NCBI GenBank assembly: GCA_964651785.1
Contig: CAZYWJ010000007.1
Coordinates: 17,962-81,961 of the forward strand
Direction of reading: 5' to 3'
Length of the DNA stretch: 64,000 bases
Source of the DNA: JAKVAV01 sp964651785
GTDB lineage: Bacteria; Bacteroidota; Bacteroidia; Flavobacteriales_D; Cryomorphaceae
Translations under genes and position numbers: made by a program
Notes under the pieces: generated by a model
The model's database searches: none
Seen by the model: the letters and a program-made list of their open reading frames with translations, nothing else
Told to the model about the DNA's origin: nothing
In this document: positions 45,252 through 53,681 of the stretch, one piece after another
Numbering within the stretch: position 1 is the first letter of the stretch
Layout: each line of letters opens with the position of its first letter

Positions 45252-45788
45252 ATGCAATCAGTTAGCCTTCACGACAAAGAATTTGTTCTTTATCTGGAAG
45301 AAGAAAAGATACAAAATGCCATCAAAGAAATGGCGAAGAAGCTCACCGATGAATACGCCGGAAAGGATGTAGTCTTTGTAGGAGTTCTTAACGGGTGCTT
45401 TCGCCTGATATCGGACTTGATGAGGCACATAGATTTCAATGCGGAAGTGAATTTTATCAAATTATCTTCTTATCGAGGCACGGAGTCTACCGGCAAAATC
45501 TCTGATCTGATGTCTCTGAACTCTGATGTTAGAAATAAGCATGTGGTTATTTTAGAAGACATCGTAGATACCGGTCACACATTGGACTATTTAAAAGGTA
45601 TTTTGGAAGGGAAAGAATTGGCTTCGCTCAAAGTGGCTTCCTTACTTTTCAAGCCTGATGCCTTCATCGGAAAAAGTAAACCCGATTACGTGGCATTCGA
45701 AATCCCCAATCTCTTCGTAGTAGGCTATGGTCTCGACTACGACGGGCTGGGTAGAAACTTAAACGACATTTACCAAATTAAATCTTAA
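45252..45788 (+). CDS. hpt: Hypoxanthine phosphoribosyltransferase
   Basis: A protein of 178 residues. The PRPP loop VVILEDIVDTGHTLDYL and the flexible loop KLSSYRGTESTG are typical. It salvages hypoxanthine (and perhaps guanine) to the nucleotide. ATG 45252 is used. The segment TACCTTCG at 45221-45228 is close to a -7 box. It precedes adk by 2 bases. Confidence 0.92.
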   Translation: MQSVSLHDKEFVLYLEEEKIQNAIKEMAKKLTDEYAGKDVVFVGVLNGCFRLISDLMRHIDFNAEVNFIKLSSYRGTESTGKISDLMSLNSDVRNKHVVILEDIVDTGHTLDYLKGILEGKELASLKVASLLFKPDAFIGKSKPDYVAFEIPNLFVVGYGLDYDGLGRNLNDIYQIKS

Positions 45789-45790
45789 AT

Positions 45791-46366
45791 ATGATCAACT
45801 TGGTTCTCTTCGGCCCTCCCGGTGCCGGAAAAGGTACACAAGCCGAAAAAATTGCTGAAAAGTACAATCTGGTTCACCTCTCGACCGGTGATATTTTCAG
45901 ACGAAATATGAAGCAGCATACGGAGCTCGGAGATTTGGCGAAAAGCTATATCGACAAGGGTGAATTGGTACCGGATGAGGTAACGATTAAAATGCTTGAG
46001 GCAGAAGTAGACGGCCATGACAATGCAGGCGGATTTATTTTCGACGGGTTTCCGCGAACTACCGCTCAGGCAAAAGCTCTGGATTCATTTCTTGAATCAA
46101 AGAATACCTCAATAAACGTGATGCTGGCACTGAATGTGGAAGATGAAGAACTTACTGAGCGTCTGAAAAAACGAGCTGAAGTGAGTGGTCGAACAGATGA
46201 CGCCGACCCGAAGATCATCGCGAACCGGATAACCGTTTACAAAACGGAAACGGCTCCCGTAGCTGACTATTACAGAGCACAGAATAAGTTTGAAGAAATC
46301 GATGGAGTCGGTTCCATTGAAGAGATTAGTAAAAAATTGTTTCACGCGATAGAGCGCCATGAGTAA
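45791..46366 (+). CDS. adk: Adenylate kinase
   Basis: A protein of 191 residues with GPPGAGKGTQAEKIA (P-loop), LSTGDIFRRNM, FDGFPRTTAQA and SGRTDDADPKIIANRI. The LID is short and without the zinc-binding cysteines seen in some Gram-positive enzymes. It balances AMP, ADP and ATP. It overlaps obgE by 8 bases (ATGAGTAA), suggesting coupled translation. Confidence 0.95.
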   Translation: MINLVLFGPPGAGKGTQAEKIAEKYNLVHLSTGDIFRRNMKQHTELGDLAKSYIDKGELVPDEVTIKMLEAEVDGHDNAGGFIFDGFPRTTAQAKALDSFLESKNTSINVMLALNVEDEELTERLKKRAEVSGRTDDADPKIIANRITVYKTETAPVADYYRAQNKFEEIDGVGSIEEISKKLFHAIERHE

Positions 46367-47348
46367 TCGCAATTTTGTCGATTATGTAAAAATTCACTGC
46401 CGATCGGGAAAGGGCGGTGCGGGTAGCAAACACCTGTTCCGCGATAAGCTCACGTCAAAAGGAGGACCTGACGGAGGTGACGGTGGTCGAGGCGGTCACG
46501 TTATCCTGCGCGGAAATGCACAGCTTTGGACATTGCTTCACCTGAAATACAAAAAGCACATCAAAGCCGAGCACGGTGAATCCGGCGGGCGGCAAACGAG
46601 CACCGGTAAATCGGGAGAGGATGCCATTATTGAAGTTCCGCTCGGAACGGTGGCCAAAGATCCCGACACGGGTGAAGTACTCACCGAAATTACGGAAGAC
46701 GGACAAGAATACATTTTGCTAAGTGGCGGCCGCGGTGGCCAAGGAAACGTGCACTTCAAATCTTCTACTCGACAGACTCCTCGATTTGCCCAACCGGGAG
46801 AAGACGAACAGGAGGCTTGGCGAATTTTGGAACTTAAAGTCCTCGCTGACGTCGGTCTGGTCGGTTTTCCCAATGCGGGAAAATCTACTCTGCTTTCGGT
46901 AATTACGGCGGCAAAACCCGAAATAGCCAACTATCCCTTTACGACCTTGGTTCCCAACCTTGGAATCGTCAGCTACCGAAATGATCGCTCATTTATCATG
47001 GCCGACATCCCCGGTATCATCGAAGGTGCCAGTCAGGGAAAAGGTTTAGGAACGCGCTTTTTGCGTCACATTGAACGCAATAGCTTACTCCTTTTTATGG
47101 TGCCTGCCGATAGCGATGACATTCGCAAAGAATACGATATTCTGGTGGGAGAGCTCGAAGCTTACAACCCCGAGTTGCTTGACAAAGATCGATTGCTCGC
47201 CGTCACCAAAAGTGATCTGCTCGACGAAGAGCTGAAAACCGAAATGGAAAAGGAAATGCCACCGGTTGATCACGTTTTCATCTCCTCGGTTGCTCAACTT
47301 GGTCTGGCTGAACTGAAAGACAAGATATGGCAAAAACTTAATTCTTAG
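46359..47348 (+). CDS. obgE: GTPase Obg
   Basis: A protein of 329 residues. The glycine-rich Obg fold (SGKGGAGSKHLFRDK, GGPDGGDGGRGGHV) spans about 1-158. The G domain follows with GFPNAGKST (G1), DIPGIIEGAS (G3) and VTKSDL (G4). It acts in late large-subunit assembly and stress response. A short C terminus lacks an extra OCT-type domain. Confidence 0.95.
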   Translation: MSNRNFVDYVKIHCRSGKGGAGSKHLFRDKLTSKGGPDGGDGGRGGHVILRGNAQLWTLLHLKYKKHIKAEHGESGGRQTSTGKSGEDAIIEVPLGTVAKDPDTGEVLTEITEDGQEYILLSGGRGGQGNVHFKSSTRQTPRFAQPGEDEQEAWRILELKVLADVGLVGFPNAGKSTLLSVITAAKPEIANYPFTTLVPNLGIVSYRNDRSFIMADIPGIIEGASQGKGLGTRFLRHIERNSLLLFMVPADSDDIRKEYDILVGELEAYNPELLDKDRLLAVTKSDLLDEELKTEMEKEMPPVDHVFISSVAQLGLAELKDKIWQKLNS

Positions 47349-47350
47349 GC

Positions 47351-47929
47351 ATGATCGAAAAGCTGGAGCAATGGGATCGACAATTGTTTCTGTGGCTTAA
47401 TAGCTTGAATGTTGACTGGCTGGACCAGCCCATCTATTGGATGAGTGATGAGTATGTCTGGATACCACTTTACCTGTTTTTCCTTTGGGCTATTGCTAAA
47501 GCCTACGGTTGGAAAATGGCCTTGTGGTCTTTGCTCGGTATCGCTTTGGTAGTGACATTAGGAGACCGAACTTCCGTAGAACTTTTTAAAGAGGTTTTTC
47601 AACGATATCGACCTTCGCGAAATTTAGAGCTATACGATCAGGTTCATATTGTGAATGATTACAGAGGCGGACTCTACGGCTTTGTCAGTTCCCACGCCAC
47701 CAACTTTTTCGGGATCGGAACTTTCCTCTATCTCATTTTCAAAAGACCCTACCCCAAAGCGGCGCCTTTCATTTTTGTATTCAGTGGCCTGGTAGCCTAC
47801 ACCAGAATATACCTGGGCGTACATTACCCTGCCGATATTATTTGTGGAGGCCTTTTGGGAGCCTTTTTCGGCTGGCTCGTCTTTACCCTACTAAATCGAT
47901 TTATATGGAAATTACCATCAAAGATTTAG
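47351..47929 (+). CDS. PAP2-family phosphatase (lipid pyrophosphatase-like)
   Basis: A protein of 192 residues with five or so membrane helices. Phosphatase motifs: KEVFQRYRPSRN (Lys, Arg-Pro), YGFVSSHATNFFG (Ser-His, in place of the usual Pro-Ser-Gly-His) and YTRIYLGVHYPADIICGG (Arg, His, Asp). A likely role is dephosphorylation of undecaprenyl pyrophosphate or a lipid A/phosphatidic substrate at the periplasmic face. It overlaps crcB by 25 bases. Confidence 0.85.
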   Translation: MIEKLEQWDRQLFLWLNSLNVDWLDQPIYWMSDEYVWIPLYLFFLWAIAKAYGWKMALWSLLGIALVVTLGDRTSVELFKEVFQRYRPSRNLELYDQVHIVNDYRGGLYGFVSSHATNFFGIGTFLYLIFKRPYPKAAPFIFVFSGLVAYTRIYLGVHYPADIICGGLLGAFFGWLVFTLLNRFIWKLPSKI

Positions 47930-48282
47930 CAGCAGTTTTTTTGGGCGGCGGTTTGGGTTCGGTTGCTCGATTTGTCACCGGCAGATTTATACTCAAAATC
48001 GTGCCTTCAGCCTTTCCATGGGGAACGCTGGTCGCGAATATGGCGAGTTGTATAGCGCTGGGGTTTTTCATTTGGCTTATCGCCAAAGACGATATGAAGG
48101 GATGGTGGATTTCATTCGCAGTAATTGGCTTCTGCGGAGGCTTCAGCACTTTTTCTACGTTCAGTTACGAAACGGTTAAGCTTTTGCACGACGGGCACGT
48201 CTTTATGGCCGGAGCAAACGTTTTGGTTAGCTTAGTGGTGTGTATGGCCATATTGTATTACCTCTCAAAAATGATTTCATGA
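47905..48282 (+). CDS. crcB: Fluoride exporter CrcB/Fluc
   Basis: A protein of 125 residues with four membrane helices; two copies form a dimeric fluoride channel. GGGLGSVARF, PWGTLVANMASC and FCGGFSTFSTFSYE are the family motifs. ATG 47905 starts inside the end of the phosphatase gene. It overlaps the next gene by 4 bases. No fluoride riboswitch precedes it because the gene lies within the operon. Confidence 0.93.
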   Translation: MEITIKDLAAVFLGGGLGSVARFVTGRFILKIVPSAFPWGTLVANMASCIALGFFIWLIAKDDMKGWWISFAVIGFCGGFSTFSTFSYETVKLLHDGHVFMAGANVLVSLVVCMAILYYLSKMIS

Positions 48283-49907
48283 AGCGGACTTTAGGAATTT
48301 TCATAGCCATTCTTTCATCTGTTTTGGCGCAAGCCCAAGATACCGATGATCGACCCAAATTGGTTGTCGGGATAGTCATCGATCAAATGCGAAATGACTT
48401 CCTCACGCGCTACGCCGACCTTTACGGAAAGGGCGGGTTTCTTCGACTTATGGAAGACGGATTTTATGGAGCCAATCACCGCTTCTCATATATACCGACG
48501 ACCACAGGTCCGGGCCATGCTTCCGTATATACGGGCACTACGCCTGCCGTGCACGGTATAGTGGCAAACGATTGGTACGATCCGATTACCAAGGAGAAAA
48601 TGTACTGTGTAGAAGATCGTAGTGTAAAGTCGGTAGGAATAGACAAGGCCGCAGGCCAGATGAGTCCGAAAAATCTGAAAACTACTACCGTGACGGATGA
48701 GCTTAAGCTCTTTTGGGGTGATAGTGCAAAAGTGGTAGCCGTATCTTTAAAGGATCGGGGCGCCGTGTTGCCGGGCGGTCACCTTGCAGATGGGTCATAT
48801 TGGTATAACGACAAAAAATTCATCAGCAGCTCTTTTTATATGGATGAGCTTCCGCAGTGGGTGGTGGACTTCAATAACCTGAATTTGGTCGACACTTTTC
48901 TGGCCAAAGGCTGGCAGCCACTACTTCCAAAATCATCCTACGTGGCAAGCTTGCCGGATAATAATCCCTACGAATCGCTTTATGCCGGTGAGAAATATCC
49001 CACCTTGCCTAAAGATTTAGTGGATTTGGCCACGCAAAATGATCCCGACGAAGTTTTGAAAAGGTCTCCTTGGGGCAATAGTCTGATTTTTGAATTTGGT
49101 CGCGAGGCCATCATCAAAGAGAATATGGGCCAAGATGAGATCACTGATTTTCTGGCCTTGAGCTTTTCTTCTCCCGATTATTTAGGTCACGCCTACGGTC
49201 CTCGAGCGCTGGAAGTTCAAGACATGTACTTGAAGCTTGACAATGACCTGAGCACTTTTCTGATTTTCTTGGATCGTTACGTGGGTAAGGGCAATTATAC
49301 CATCATGATTACCGCCGATCACGGTGCGGCTGAGGTAGCACAATTTTCTATTGACAACAATTTGCCCGGTGGTTATTTCGATCGCGAAAGCGGTAAGGAA
49401 AAACTGGGTGAACTGCTTTCTGAGTTTAATCCGCTCGGCGAGGAAATGATCGAAGAAATTGAAGGAAATCAGCTTTATTTTAATCGCGAAAAGCTGAAAG
49501 AGGGCGGAGTAGAGATTGCGGACTTGGCTGATTTTCTCGCCCGCGAATTGAGCCGATTGCCCGGTGTGTACGCCGCTTATTCTTCCGAAAGAGTTCGGAT
49601 GGCAGGTGGAGCTGAATTTCCCATCGGGAATCTACAGCGCGGATTACACCCCACCCTTTCGGGAGATGTGGTTTTTATCCTTGACAGTGGTTGGATCAGA
49701 TATGCCAATACCGGCACCACTCACGGTAGCCCATGGAATTACGACCAACATGTACCGTTGCTTCTGTACGGCTTCGGTGTGGAAGAAGGCAAGACATTCA
49801 AGGAGACAAACATTCGAGACATTGCTCCGACGCTTAGCGCTATAATGGGCATCCCGTTTCCATCAGGTGTGACGGGAAGTCCGATTATCGAAGCAATAGA
49901 AGATTAA
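48279..49907 (+). CDS. PafA-like alkaline phosphatase, periplasmic
   Basis: A protein of 542 residues with a signal peptide (residues 1-20, ending AQAQ). The Zn site and nucleophile are in IVIDQMRNDF and TTTGPGHASVYTGTTPAVHGI (Thr nucleophile), with later ITADHGAAEV and GTTHGSPWNYDQHVP. This resembles the PafA group of the alkaline phosphatase superfamily, which releases phosphate from many monoesters in Bacteroidota. The start overlaps the crcB stop. Confidence 0.85.
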   Translation: MKRTLGIFIAILSSVLAQAQDTDDRPKLVVGIVIDQMRNDFLTRYADLYGKGGFLRLMEDGFYGANHRFSYIPTTTGPGHASVYTGTTPAVHGIVANDWYDPITKEKMYCVEDRSVKSVGIDKAAGQMSPKNLKTTTVTDELKLFWGDSAKVVAVSLKDRGAVLPGGHLADGSYWYNDKKFISSSFYMDELPQWVVDFNNLNLVDTFLAKGWQPLLPKSSYVASLPDNNPYESLYAGEKYPTLPKDLVDLATQNDPDEVLKRSPWGNSLIFEFGREAIIKENMGQDEITDFLALSFSSPDYLGHAYGPRALEVQDMYLKLDNDLSTFLIFLDRYVGKGNYTIMITADHGAAEVAQFSIDNNLPGGYFDRESGKEKLGELLSEFNPLGEEMIEEIEGNQLYFNREKLKEGGVEIADLADFLARELSRLPGVYAAYSSERVRMAGGAEFPIGNLQRGLHPTLSGDVVFILDSGWIRYANTGTTHGSPWNYDQHVPLLLYGFGVEEGKTFKETNIRDIAPTLSAIMGIPFPSGVTGSPIIEAIED

Positions 49908-49914
49908 GATCGTC

Positions 49915-51084
49915 TTATCTGGCCGGATTGGCGTAGCGTTTTACATCCTCTCCCGTAATGATTTTGTCGCATAGGATGATCAAACGCTCAATCAGGTTTC
50001 GTAGTTCTCTGATATTTCCCGTCCAATTCAAAGATTGTAATGCTTCGTAGGCATCTTTAGTCAATTCTTTTCTGGGGCTGCCTTGTTCTTGTGCAATGGA
50101 ATCGAGAAAGTGATCGGCCAATAACGGTACGTCGTCAATCCGCTCATTGAGGGAAGGCACATGAATGAGAATGACACTCAATCGGTGGAAGAGGTCTTCG
50201 CGAAAATTCCCTTCTTTTATCTCTTCGTTCAGGTCTTTATTGGTGGCGGCGATTACACGCACATTGACTTTAATGTCTTTATCGCCACCTACGCGATTGA
50301 TCTTATTTTCTTGCAATGCGCGCAGCACTTTGGCTTGAGCCGAAGCGCTCATATCACCGATTTCATCGAGAAATAATGTGCCGCCGTCGGCTTGTTCAAA
50401 TTTTCCTTTGCGCTGTTTTACGGCAGATGTAAATGCGCCTTTCTCGTGGCCGAAGAGTTCACTTTCGATCAATTCGGATGGAATGGCCGCGCAATTCACT
50501 TCGATAAACGGCGCCTTACTTCGATTGCTGTTTTCGTGAAGTTGGCGAGCTACCAGCTCCTTTCCTGAGCCGTTTGGTCCTGTAACTAAAACGCGCGCAT
50601 CGCTAGGTGCTACCTTGGCAATCATCTCCTTGATATCTTCGATTGCTTTTGACTCCCCTACAATACCGGAGCCCTTGATCAGTTTTATTTTCTTTCGAAG
50701 CGTTTTTGTCTCCTCTTCCAAGTTTACGCGGTCCATAGCATTCCTGAGGGTCACCAATGTCCGATTCAAATCCAAAGGCTTCTCGATAAAATCATAGGCG
50801 CCTTTTTTAATCGCTTCGACGGCAGTCTCAATATTTCCGTGGCCGGAAATCATTATGATAGGAGACTCTACGCCCTTTTCCAATGCCTTCTCCAATACTT
50901 CCATGCCATCCATTTTCGGCATCTTGATATCGCACAGAACGGCATCATAGGAGTTTTCGGTTAGTTTTTTCAGACCTGACGGTCCGTCTTCTGCATCCTC
51001 AACGATGAACTTTTCGAATTCCAGAATTTCACGAAGCGTATTTCTGATGCTTCTCTCATCGTCAATAATAAGTACTGATGCCAT
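49915..51084 (-). CDS. Response regulator with sigma-54-type AAA+ domain but no DNA-binding domain
   Basis: A protein of 389 residues: receiver domain (1-120, Asp in AVLCDIKMPKMDG), then an AAA+ domain with GPNGSGKELVARQLH (Walker A), GTLFLDEIGDMS (Walker B) and FREDLFHRLSV. The loop that touches sigma-54 is GAFTSA rather than GAFTGA. The chain ends after the lid (IRELRNLIERLIIL... YANPAR) and lacks the C-terminal Fis-type helix-turn-helix. It may act from solution or through a partner. It is one base from ppx and probably in the same operon. Confidence 0.85.
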   Translation of the reverse strand: MASVLIIDDERSIRNTLREILEFEKFIVEDAEDGPSGLKKLTENSYDAVLCDIKMPKMDGMEVLEKALEKGVESPIIMISGHGNIETAVEAIKKGAYDFIEKPLDLNRTLVTLRNAMDRVNLEEETKTLRKKIKLIKGSGIVGESKAIEDIKEMIAKVAPSDARVLVTGPNGSGKELVARQLHENSNRSKAPFIEVNCAAIPSELIESELFGHEKGAFTSAVKQRKGKFEQADGGTLFLDEIGDMSASAQAKVLRALQENKINRVGGDKDIKVNVRVIAATNKDLNEEIKEGNFREDLFHRLSVILIHVPSLNERIDDVPLLADHFLDSIAQEQGSPRKELTKDAYEALQSLNWTGNIRELRNLIERLIILCDKIITGEDVKRYANPAR

Positions 51085-51085
51085 T

Positions 51086-52018
51086 TTACAGATTTCCTTT
51101 TAAGACTTCAAAGAGTACTCCTTCTTTAAGTGAGTACCTCGACAATTTCACCGTTTCTATTTTGGTGTTCGTTAAAATTAAACGAACGAATAGAGCTGAC
51201 ATTACAATCATATTTACGCGCATAGCCATCATTCCTTTCATGGCTTCTCTTTCTTTTCGCGTAGAGCGAATCAACTCATCCAAATGGTGGTTTAAGGCTA
51301 TTCGATCAAAGTCGAGTGCCGTAAGTTCAAGGCTTTCAGCGTAATTTCCTTGTCGGTGAGCTATGATATCCGAAAAGGTATCAAATGATCCCGAGGAGCC
51401 AACAAGAATTTTTATGTCTTCTTCCTCCACTATATTAAATACATCTTCAACCAGTACTGACAGATCGTCTTCTATTTTTTTTAAAGTGGAAGTTCTGACG
51501 GGGTCTTCGGGCTGATATTTCTCCAAAAGTCTGCTTACACCTAATTCATAGCTTCGCTTCCAAATAATCTCCTGATCGTTGGCTGCTACAAATTCCGTGC
51601 TCCCACCACCAATGTCCATGATTAAAGAATTGGAATCAGATAATGCACCCGAAAGTTGTACGCCATTGTAAATCATGCTCGCCTCGCGGTCTCCGTCGAT
51701 TACGTGAATCTGAATTCCGAATCGTTCTTTAACTTTCTTTACGAAATCTTCGGCGTTTGAAGCCCCTCTTACCGCAGAGGTAGCGAAAGCCAAAATTCTA
51801 TCGCAATATTGATTTTTTATTGCAGCGATTTGTGCATCTAAAGCCAAAAAAGCCCGCTGCATGGCTGCTTCGGTTATGTATTTTTTTTCGAAACTTCCTT
51901 CACCAAGTTTCACGGCTACTTTTGATCGATAAGTTGGTTTGTATCCCCCTTTGTTGTCCAGCTCAGCTATGAGCAGGTTGAAGGTATTCGTTCCCATATC
52001 GATTATTCCTATTTTCAA
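51086..52018 (-). CDS. Ppx/GppA phosphatase family protein (exopolyphosphatase)
   Basis: A protein of 310 residues with the actin-like fold motifs IDMGTNTFNLLIAE (phosphate 1) and MDIGGGSTEFV (phosphate 2). It may hydrolyse polyphosphate or (p)ppGpp. It is short compared with the 500-residue Escherichia coli Ppx and has only the catalytic two-domain core. It starts with TTG at 52018, with a promoter at 52042-52074. Confidence 0.85.
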   Translation of the reverse strand: MKIGIIDMGTNTFNLLIAELDNKGGYKPTYRSKVAVKLGEGSFEKKYITEAAMQRAFLALDAQIAAIKNQYCDRILAFATSAVRGASNAEDFVKKVKERFGIQIHVIDGDREASMIYNGVQLSGALSDSNSLIMDIGGGSTEFVAANDQEIIWKRSYELGVSRLLEKYQPEDPVRTSTLKKIEDDLSVLVEDVFNIVEEEDIKILVGSSGSFDTFSDIIAHRQGNYAESLELTALDFDRIALNHHLDELIRSTRKEREAMKGMMAMRVNMIVMSALFVRLILTNTKIETVKLSRYSLKEGVLFEVLKGNL

Positions 52019-52041
52019 ATTTGCCGGTTTTATCAGATATT

Positions 52042-52074
52042 CAAATATAACAGCATTTAGGAGTTTAGTCCCAA
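52042..52074 (-). promoter_or_regulatory. Promoter of the ppx/response regulator pair
   Basis: On the minus strand TTG (complement of 52072-52074), a 22-base spacer and TATATTTG (complement of 52042-52049) match the Bacteroidota consensus. It overlaps the last codons of the upstream lipoprotein gene. Confidence 0.5.
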
Positions 52075-53681
52075 CTCTTTAATTCCAATGTTCCAAGGTC
52101 TTTAGAATAATAGGCTTTATCAAAAATTCCTTTTTTATATCCAAAAAATATCGGCTGCCTTGTTGAGTCATTAAATGCAATATAATTTCGATAATCAATT
52201 TGTTGATATTCCAATTCTCTATCAGGTAAAGTGACTTCTTCAGGAGAGTTGGAATTTACAGCTTCATATTTTTGTATTTCATTAATCTCCAAAAGCTCTT
52301 TACCCGGTGCGCTTATTTTCATGTGGTGAATAACATCATTGCTGTACAAGGTAAAATTTCCCTTCTCGTCAGTATATGTGTTTTGTCCAATGATATGATA
52401 TTGATTCCACCCTCTGATTACTCCTCCTTCAATAGGCTGCTCATCTTCATCCACCAATTTTCCCTTTATAACATAATTGGTGTAGCCAAGCATGTTAAAA
52501 TAGTTCGGTTGCCTTTTACAGGACATTGTTACGGAATCAGGATTAAGCTCTTTAACAATTTTTACTGCCGGCTTAAGTGTTCCCGTTAAGGGCAATATGC
52601 TATCACTCGTATATATAGTTCCCGATGATGTCATAAGGCCGGTACTCTCTTCCGACAAAGAAATTTTAGGAACTTCTTGATATCCCCACCAACCAAAACC
52701 AATTCCGCCGCAGGCTACCGTATAGTCAAAAGCTGCTTGCATATAATCAGCCTGCCATTCATAGGGAATTTCTTCATTGTCAACCCTTAAAGCCGTTTCA
52801 CCTATCATCCATGGTTTGCCGGAGTAATTCGCATACCAATATATTTCATTAGGTACGCGCAAAGGATTGTACGTGTGAAAAGATAGAAAATCGACGGGAA
52901 GTATAGACGGATCCCAAGCGAAAACCTCTATGGGTTCAGAATAACCAATGGTTAACAATTGTTTTGGTGCATATTGAGTCATCCACTCCTTCCATTCCGT
53001 CACTACTTGGTGTATTTCTTTCTTTGACATAGCCGAGTGAGCTCTGTCATATAAGGGCTCATTATTAAAATCATATGAAAATATCACATTGTTTTCGGAA
53101 AATCTATGTAGCAAGGCAATCGTAAATTTTGAAAGGTATTTGTTCTGAACGGGGGATGGAATTAGCATCATTACTTTCAAATCGCGTTCATTCGCCTCAG
53201 TTAGAAAATCTTCAATTGCTGAAAAGATGATTTCCTTATCATCATTTAGCATGAGCAAGGGCCCTCCGGTGGGGTATCCGGAACTATCTGGTTGGCCCCA
53301 AATCCGATCAAGGCATAACCTTATCGTATTAAAACCCATATCCTTTATCAGAGTCAGGCTTTCCTGCCTCTGCAAAACAATGCTGTCCAATGAAAAATAT
53401 TCATACACGTCTTGCTTCTCATAGTGTTTATGAACGCCCAGAACAAACGAGTCTTCGACAAATCGAAAATCAGCTACGTAATTGATCATAATCGGAAAGA
53501 AGCTTTCTCCTTCCAATACGAAGCCATCATCATTCAGAGCGACAAATGTTTCATCAATTATTTTGTGATTCTCTTCATTTTTTGGTTCAAGGCTGCATGA
53601 TGTGAGCAATAAAAATCCAATAAACCAAAAAGCTAACATTGAATTATCTACCTTATGTCTTTTCCTTAATATCTCAACCAT
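52065..53681 (-). CDS. GH5-like glycoside hydrolase lipoprotein
   Basis: A protein of 538 residues with a lipobox LLLTSC (Cys29). The catalytic TIM barrel has the acid/base in DFNNEP (Glu208) and nucleophile in MIGETA (Glu295), the pattern of clan A enzymes such as GH5. Residues about 400-465 resemble a carboxypeptidase-regulatory-like beta domain (GKLVDEDEQPIEGG, YTDEKGNFTLYS), followed by an unknown tail. The start at 53681 overlaps the permease by 16 bases and supplies the positively charged N-terminal region needed before the helix. Codons look AT-richer than in neighbours, as if acquired. The glycan cut is unknown. Confidence 0.75.
   Translation of the reverse strand: MVEILRKRHKVDNSMLAFWFIGFLLLTSCSLEPKNEENHKIIDETFVALNDDGFVLEGESFFPIMINYVADFRFVEDSFVLGVHKHYEKQDVYEYFSLDSIVLQRQESLTLIKDMGFNTIRLCLDRIWGQPDSSGYPTGGPLLMLNDDKEIIFSAIEDFLTEANERDLKVMMLIPSPVQNKYLSKFTIALLHRFSENNVIFSYDFNNEPLYDRAHSAMSKKEIHQVVTEWKEWMTQYAPKQLLTIGYSEPIEVFAWDPSILPVDFLSFHTYNPLRVPNEIYWYANYSGKPWMIGETALRVDNEEIPYEWQADYMQAAFDYTVACGGIGFGWWGYQEVPKISLSEESTGLMTSSGTIYTSDSILPLTGTLKPAVKIVKELNPDSVTMSCKRQPNYFNMLGYTNYVIKGKLVDEDEQPIEGGVIRGWNQYHIIGQNTYTDEKGNFTLYSNDVIHHMKISAPGKELLEINEIQKYEAVNSNSPEEVTLPDRELEYQQIDYRNYIAFNDSTRQPIFFGYKKGIFDKAYYSKDLGTLELKSWD

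Noticed and set aside
49903..49921. Imperfect inverted repeat AGATTAAGA/TCTTATCT between pafA-like and regulator genes
   Set aside because: The stem has a bulge and no T-run, so it was not called as a terminator.
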